Origin: JAXHUE01 sp034189655
GTDB lineage: Bacteria > Chloroflexota > Dehalococcoidia > E44-bin15
Reading direction: 5' to 3'
DNA length: 23,250 nucleotides
Assembly: GCA_034189655.1 (NCBI GenBank)
Contig: JAXHUE010000029.1
Location: forward strand, 1 to 23,250
The notes below the pieces were generated by a model. That model saw only the letters and a program-made list of their open reading frames with translations, was not told where the DNA came from and did no database searches. This document shows positions 21,602-23,250 of the stretch, in pieces; the first letter of the stretch is position 1, and each line of letters begins with the position of its first letter. Made by a program: the position numbers and the translations under genes.

Positions 21602-23167
21602 ATGGTGCTGGTCTATGTAAGCCTCGCCGTCATCGTGGGGGTCTACCTTGGCTCCCACGTCTCTCTACCCCTCGCCGCCGTCCTGCCCGCCATCGCCGCT
21701 ACCCTTTTCGTCGCCCTCCTGGGGAGGCGGCGGCGGGCCGTCCTCTTGATCGCGCTGTTGCTCGTTGCCTTCCTCTGCGGGGCCCTGCGCTCCGGCCTGG
21801 TGCCCACCGGCGACGGCTTACAGCCCTTCGTCGGCCAGGGGGATGTGGAGGTCATCGGCGTCGTCGTCGAGGAGCCCGAGCCCAGCCACTCCTCGACCGG
21901 GCTCGTCTGCCGGGTGCGGGAGCTCAATGGAGAGGAGGTCTCGGGCACCCTGCTGGTGCGCACCACCCGCTTCCCCTCGTACCGCTACGGCGACGTGCTG
22001 CGCCTGGTGGGGGAGCTGGAGGAGCCGGGGCCGTTCGATGGCTTCGACTACGGGGCCTACCTGGCGCGGCAGGGCATATTCACCACCATGTACTACCCCG
22101 ACGAGGTGGAGCGTGTCGGGAGCGGGCAGGGCCCTCCGCTGCTCCAGGCCATCCACTCGTTGCGGCAGCGGCTGGCCCATTCCCTTGGCGCCTCCCTCTC
22201 CGAGCCGGCGTCGGGGCTGGCGCAGGCCCTGCTCCTGGGGTTGCGCTCCGGCATACCTGAGGAGCTGTACCTCGCGTTCCAGCGCTCTGGGACGGCCCAT
22301 CTCCTCGCCATATCGGGGCTGCACATGGCCATCGTCGCCGGCATCCTGCTGAGCGTCTCGGTGGCGCTGTTCGGTCGCCGTCGCCCCACCTATTTCCTGG
22401 TCACCCTGGGCTCGCTGTGGCTCTACGCCCTGCTCGCCGGGATGTCCCCCTCGGTGGTGCGTGCCGCCATCATGGTGAGCCTGTTCCTCTTCGCCGCCTA
22501 CGTGGGGCGGCAGCGCAGCACCATGACGGCGCTCGCCTTTGCCGCGGCGCTCATGGTGCTGGTCGACCCCAGGGTCATGTGGAGCGTGAGCTTCCAGCTC
22601 AGCTTCGCCGCGGTGAGCGGGCTCGTCCTGCTCGCCCCCGTGTTCCAGCGCTGGGGGCAGCGCACCAGGGCCCCTGCCGTCGTCTGCGACAGCTTTGCCT
22701 ACAGCCTGGCCGCCATCCTGGGCACCCTCCCCCTCGTCGCCTACTACTTCGGCTACGTCTCGCTGGTCGGTCTCCCCGCCACCTTCCTCATGCTGCCGGT
22801 GCTGCCCGCCATCATCTGCCTCTCGGCGCTGGTGAGCGTGGTCGGCCTGTGGGCGCTGCCCGTGGCACAGGCCGTGGGGTGGGTGGCCTGGCCCTTCCTG
22901 CGCTACATGGAGGGCGTGGCCGAGCTCTTCGCTGCCCTCCCCTGGTCTTCGCTCGACGTGGGGGGCGTGGACGTGTTCTGGGTGTGGCTGTACTACGGGG
23001 TGCTGGCCGCCCTGCTCCTGCTCTCTTCGCGGCGGGGGCGTCTCCTCTCCGGTGCCGGCCCCGGCGTGGGCCGGCAGCCCTCCCGGCGCCTCTCGACGCC
23101 AATTACATTATCATTAATTTTCTGTACCCGTTTTGGGAGTTCTGCATTTATATTGATGTTCTTATAG
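21602..23167 (+). CDS. comEC: ComEC/Rec2-type DNA uptake membrane protein, lacking the C-terminal hydrolase domain
   Basis: ComEC forms the inner-membrane channel for single-stranded DNA in transformation. The 521-residue product has N-terminal membrane helices and a DUF4131-type soluble region (about 60-175). The competence domain follows (about 200-470), with EELYLAFQRSGTAHLLAISGLHMAIVAG, SPSVVRAAIMVSLFLFAAYVGR and VSFQLSFAAVSGLVLLAPVF. Full-length ComEC is usually about 700-800 aa with a metallo-beta-lactamase-like tail, absent here; shorter versions are known. The last ~22 codons (after about 23,100) lie in sequence of only 30% GC and look unlike the rest, so the natural C-terminus was probably lost or replaced. 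There is no good ribosome binding site; GGGGAGG lies 22 bases upstream. Confidence 0.85.
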   Translation: MVLVYVSLAVIVGVYLGSHVSLPLAAVLPAIAATLFVALLGRRRRAVLLIALLLVAFLCGALRSGLVPTGDGLQPFVGQGDVEVIGVVVEEPEPSHSSTGLVCRVRELNGEEVSGTLLVRTTRFPSYRYGDVLRLVGELEEPGPFDGFDYGAYLARQGIFTTMYYPDEVERVGSGQGPPLLQAIHSLRQRLAHSLGASLSEPASGLAQALLLGLRSGIPEELYLAFQRSGTAHLLAISGLHMAIVAGILLSVSVALFGRRRPTYFLVTLGSLWLYALLAGMSPSVVRAAIMVSLFLFAAYVGRQRSTMTALAFAAALMVLVDPRVMWSVSFQLSFAAVSGLVLLAPVFQRWGQRTRAPAVVCDSFAYSLAAILGTLPLVAYYFGYVSLVGLPATFLMLPVLPAIICLSALVSVVGLWALPVAQAVGWVAWPFLRYMEGVAELFAALPWSSLDVGGVDVFWVWLYYGVLAALLLLSSRRGRLLSGAGPGVGRQPSRRLSTPITLSLIFCTRFGSSAFILMFL

Positions 23168-23250
23168 TGTGTTGTTTTTTTACCGAAAAATCCTAATGTA
23201 CGGTCTGTAAGGTTAAAATCGAAAAAGAGCTTTTCGTTTTTCATAAACCA
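23101..23250. other. AT-rich tract of foreign character at the window end
   Basis: GC is 30% (45 of 150) against 82% (49 of 60) in the preceding 60 bases. It holds the last codons of comEC, then 83 bases with no supported gene. The minus-strand open frame from 23244 crosses the junction and is probably chance. I see no clear inverted-repeat end or transposase within the window. Confidence 0.75.
23220..23241 (+). terminator. Weak intrinsic-terminator-like hairpin after comEC
   Basis: CGAAAA (23220-23225) and TTTTCG (23231-23236) pair around AGAGC and are followed by TTTTT. The stem is AT-rich and only six bases long, so termination would be weak. It lies 53 bases past the comEC stop, inside the AT-rich tract. 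Confidence 0.35.

Noticed and set aside
22993..23244. 83-aa minus-strand open frame spanning the composition break
   Set aside because: It joins AT-rich residues to an Arg-rich shadow of comEC, shows no motif and is probably chance.
1..23250. CRISPR arrays, tRNA or rRNA genes, insertion sequences
   Set aside because: None seen on reading either strand; no direct-repeat array, cloverleaf signature or transposase motif was found.

Overview
The window is a high-GC (about two-thirds G+C by eye), densely packed bacterial chromosome segment of housekeeping genes. It still uses ATA (Ile) and AGG (Arg) codons freely. The mix of genes (a transketolase split into two half-subunits, rpsF-ssb-rpsR with a Cys-rich S18, long-form HPF, hom/thrC, a short ComEC) fits Chloroflexota, perhaps the Dehalococcoidia. 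This placement is inference from gene content and style, because no rRNA or tRNA gene is present.

Layout. 1-1766 (+): a bacterial PH-like protein and proA, the latter behind its own promoter. 1763-3521 (-): the two transketolase halves. 3644-3711: back-to-back divergent promoters, one for transketolase and one for the rightward set of an amidohydrolase, a C-terminally membrane-anchored unknown protein, and the RNA 2',3'-cyclic phosphodiesterase thpR (3719-5773). 5842-8619 (+): a small AT-richer zinc-ribbon protein, a ComF-like phosphoribosyltransferase, long HPF, and an uncharacterised two-domain protein whose true start is unclear. 8650-11223 (+): glyA behind a long, foldable 5' leader, then rpsF-ssb-rpsR. 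11316-17415 (+): a membrane-anchored parvulin, hom, a VOC protein, thrC, a lipid-kinase-like protein, a flavin-reductase-like protein and folE. 17416-19976 (-): ilvE, plsY, a small membrane protein and a PAP2-family protein. 20059-23167 (+): a radical SAM protein of the SplB-like group, comEA and comEC.

Themes. Amino-acid metabolism (proA, glyA, hom, thrC, ilvE), translation (rpsF, rpsR, hpf), phospholipid and envelope functions (plsY, lipid kinase, PAP2) and DNA-uptake functions (comF-like, comEA, comEC) are present. Several genes lack a Shine-Dalgarno sequence and have a -10 box only a few bases before the start codon, which suggests leaderless transcripts. Others (rpsF, folE, transketolase) have strong Shine-Dalgarno sites, so both initiation modes appear to coexist.

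The sharpest anomaly is at about 23,100. GC drops from about 82% (49/60, bases 23041-23100) to exactly 30% (45/150, bases 23101-23250), and the last ~22 codons of comEC lie in the AT-rich side. This looks like an island or element boundary, or an assembly join. I see no CRISPR array, tRNA, rRNA or recognisable transposase, and no clear new multi-gene system. The best leads are the comEC junction, the leaderless promoters, the glyA leader, the unknown two-domain protein and the zinc-ribbon gene. No gene-free stretch exceeds 300 bases.
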